This document shows positions 63,225-64,000 of a stretch of 64,000 nt of DNA, piece after piece; position 1 is the stretch's first letter; each line of letters starts with the position of its first letter. Source of the stretch: Oscillospiraceae bacterium (GTDB taxonomy: Bacteria; Bacillota; Clostridia; Oscillospirales; Oscillospiraceae); NCBI GenBank assembly GCA_017861365.1, contig JAGFXR010000003.1, forward strand, positions 1 through 64,000. The letters run 5' to 3'. Under the pieces are notes generated by a model, which saw only the letters and a program-made list of their open reading frames with translations, did no database searches and had not been told where the DNA came from. The position numbers and the translations under genes were made by a program.

Positions 63225-63770
63225 TCAGATAATTTCCTCAATACGCTCCTGAATCGCTGAGATTGGGGCTGTCGGTTCATAGCGGGCCACCACATTACCG
63301 CTGCGGTCAAGGAGAAATTTTGTGAAATTCCACTTGATGTCGTCGGTGTTCTGATAGCCAGGGTTCATAGAGGAAAGAATTTCATCCATGCGCTTTCCCA
63401 TGGCATTGTTGAGATCAAAACCCTGGAAGGGAGCCTGCTCGGTCAGAAATTGATACAGCGGAAGGGCGGTTGGGCCGAGCACATCAATTTTTGCAAATTG
63501 CTCAAACGAAATGTTGTAACGGCTGGTGCAGAAATTATGGATTTCCTCATTGCTGCCAGGCGCTTGGTTCCCGAACTGATTGCAGGGGAAATCCATAATT
63601 TCAAAACCTCTGTCCTGGTATGTCTCATAGAGATTCTGAAGCTCATCGTATTGCGGCGTAAATCCGCAGCCGGTTGCGGTATTGACAATCAGAAGAACCT
63701 TTTTGTCATAGTGGCTGAGAGGCACCTCGCTTCCACCCTGATCCAGCACGGTAAAATCAAACACATTCAT
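63225..63770 (-). CDS. Glutathione peroxidase-family (thiol) peroxidase
   Basis: 181 residues. Reduces peroxides using thioredoxin or another thiol; Clostridia mostly lack glutathione, so a thioredoxin partner is more likely. Catalytic Cys35 in NTATGCGFTPQY (cysteine rather than selenocysteine), Gln65 in FPCNQFGNQAPG, and the Trp-Asn pair in KWNFTKFL complete the tetrad. The ATG at 63770 is preceded by GGAGG with seven-base spacing. It stands alone and suggests exposure to oxidants in an otherwise anaerobic gene set. Confidence 0.93.
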   Translation of the reverse strand: MNVFDFTVLDQGGSEVPLSHYDKKVLLIVNTATGCGFTPQYDELQNLYETYQDRGFEIMDFPCNQFGNQAPGSNEEIHNFCTSRYNISFEQFAKIDVLGPTALPLYQFLTEQAPFQGFDLNNAMGKRMDEILSSMNPGYQNTDDIKWNFTKFLLDRSGNVVARYEPTAPISAIQERIEEII

Positions 63771-63910
63771 TGGAATACCTCCATCAATCAATTAATAGTA
63801 ACCATAAATATTTTTCACAATCATATTGTATAAAATTAAAATAGAAATGTCAAGCGTCTTTTTTACATTTTTGTGCATGGCGTCCTGTGGCATTTAGCAA
63901 AGCGTGGCTT

Positions 63911-63958
63911 GAAGACAAACAGAAGACCGCCCATATGGGCGGTCTTCTGTTTGTCTTC
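63911..63958. terminator. 48-base perfect palindrome, probable transcription end signal
   Basis: Two 24-base arms meet at CAT/ATG (63911-63934 and 63935-63958) with no mismatch. T richness at the 3' arm is modest (TTTGTCTTC), so it may act as a bidirectional terminator for a gene beyond the window edge. No gene is seen in 63771-64000. Confidence 0.55.
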
Positions 63959-64000
63959 ATAATAAATGATTCGCTGAGCGCTGATGCACGCGGGTCATAC

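Noticed and set aside
1-64000. tRNA, rRNA, insertion sequence or prophage genes
   Set aside because: The intergenic spaces were read on both strands without finding a cloverleaf, rRNA-like sequence, transposase, integrase or phage structural gene; a covariance search would settle small RNAs.

Overview
The window is a gene-dense chromosomal segment of moderately high G+C from an anaerobic, butyrate-pathway member of the Bacillota. The gene order gdpP-rplI-dnaB-tilS-hpt-ftsH, TTG/GTG starts behind strong AGGAGG sites, S-layer-homology (SLH) surface proteins and a crt-hbd-bcd-etfBA operon all fit the Clostridia. Family Oscillospiraceae (Oscillibacter, Flavonifractor or Lawsonibacter-like) is my best inference, not something the sequence proves.

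Left part (1-13,000): a minus-strand housekeeping operon runs from gdpP (c-di-AMP phosphodiesterase) through rplI, dnaB, tilS and hpt to ftsH, which leaves the window at base 1. Divergent from it are ilvE with a PaaI-type thioesterase, a short DEAD-box helicase, and a DUF2156/GNAT pair. Next (13,000-26,600) come a LsrACDB/RbsABC-style transporter (ATPase, two permeases, lipoprotein), a cyanophycin pair (cphB-cphA), and the butyryl-CoA module crt-hbd-bcd-etfB-etfA. The promoter of that module carries a 13/14 match to the clostridial Rex (NADH/NAD+ sensor) operator plus two fused palindromes.

Middle part (26,600-45,100), all minus strand: a small orphan protein, a metallo-beta-lactamase-fold hydrolase, mnmA, mnmG, a second DEAD-box helicase, aroK and an HD-domain protein. 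These are followed by an operon beginning with a beta-helix protein, then oppD-oppF-oppB-oppC-oppA, and ending with a large Fe-S/FMN/FAD old-yellow-enzyme-type reductase. A YesN-like AraC regulator lies just upstream. Two divergent SLH-anchored beta-helix surface proteins (45,274-52,559) share a C-terminal repeat module with the operon's first protein.

Right part (52,900-64,000): a KimA-type potassium importer with no room for a c-di-AMP riboswitch. Then comes a nitrogenase-cofactor island: a one-component regulator (HTH plus periplasmic-binding-protein-like sensor) divergent from nifB and a split homocitrate synthase, nifV-omega then nifV-alpha. No nitrogenase structural genes are in the window. 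The omega half has a TIM barrel that has lost its metal-binding HxH. After this come decayed sequence with a polysaccharide-deacetylase remnant, an aldehyde dehydrogenase, a PucR-family regulator and a glutathione peroxidase.

No tRNA, rRNA, CRISPR array, insertion sequence or prophage was recognised. The most unusual parts are the nif cofactor island with its structured leader and the beta-helix/oligopeptide-transporter/reductase locus.
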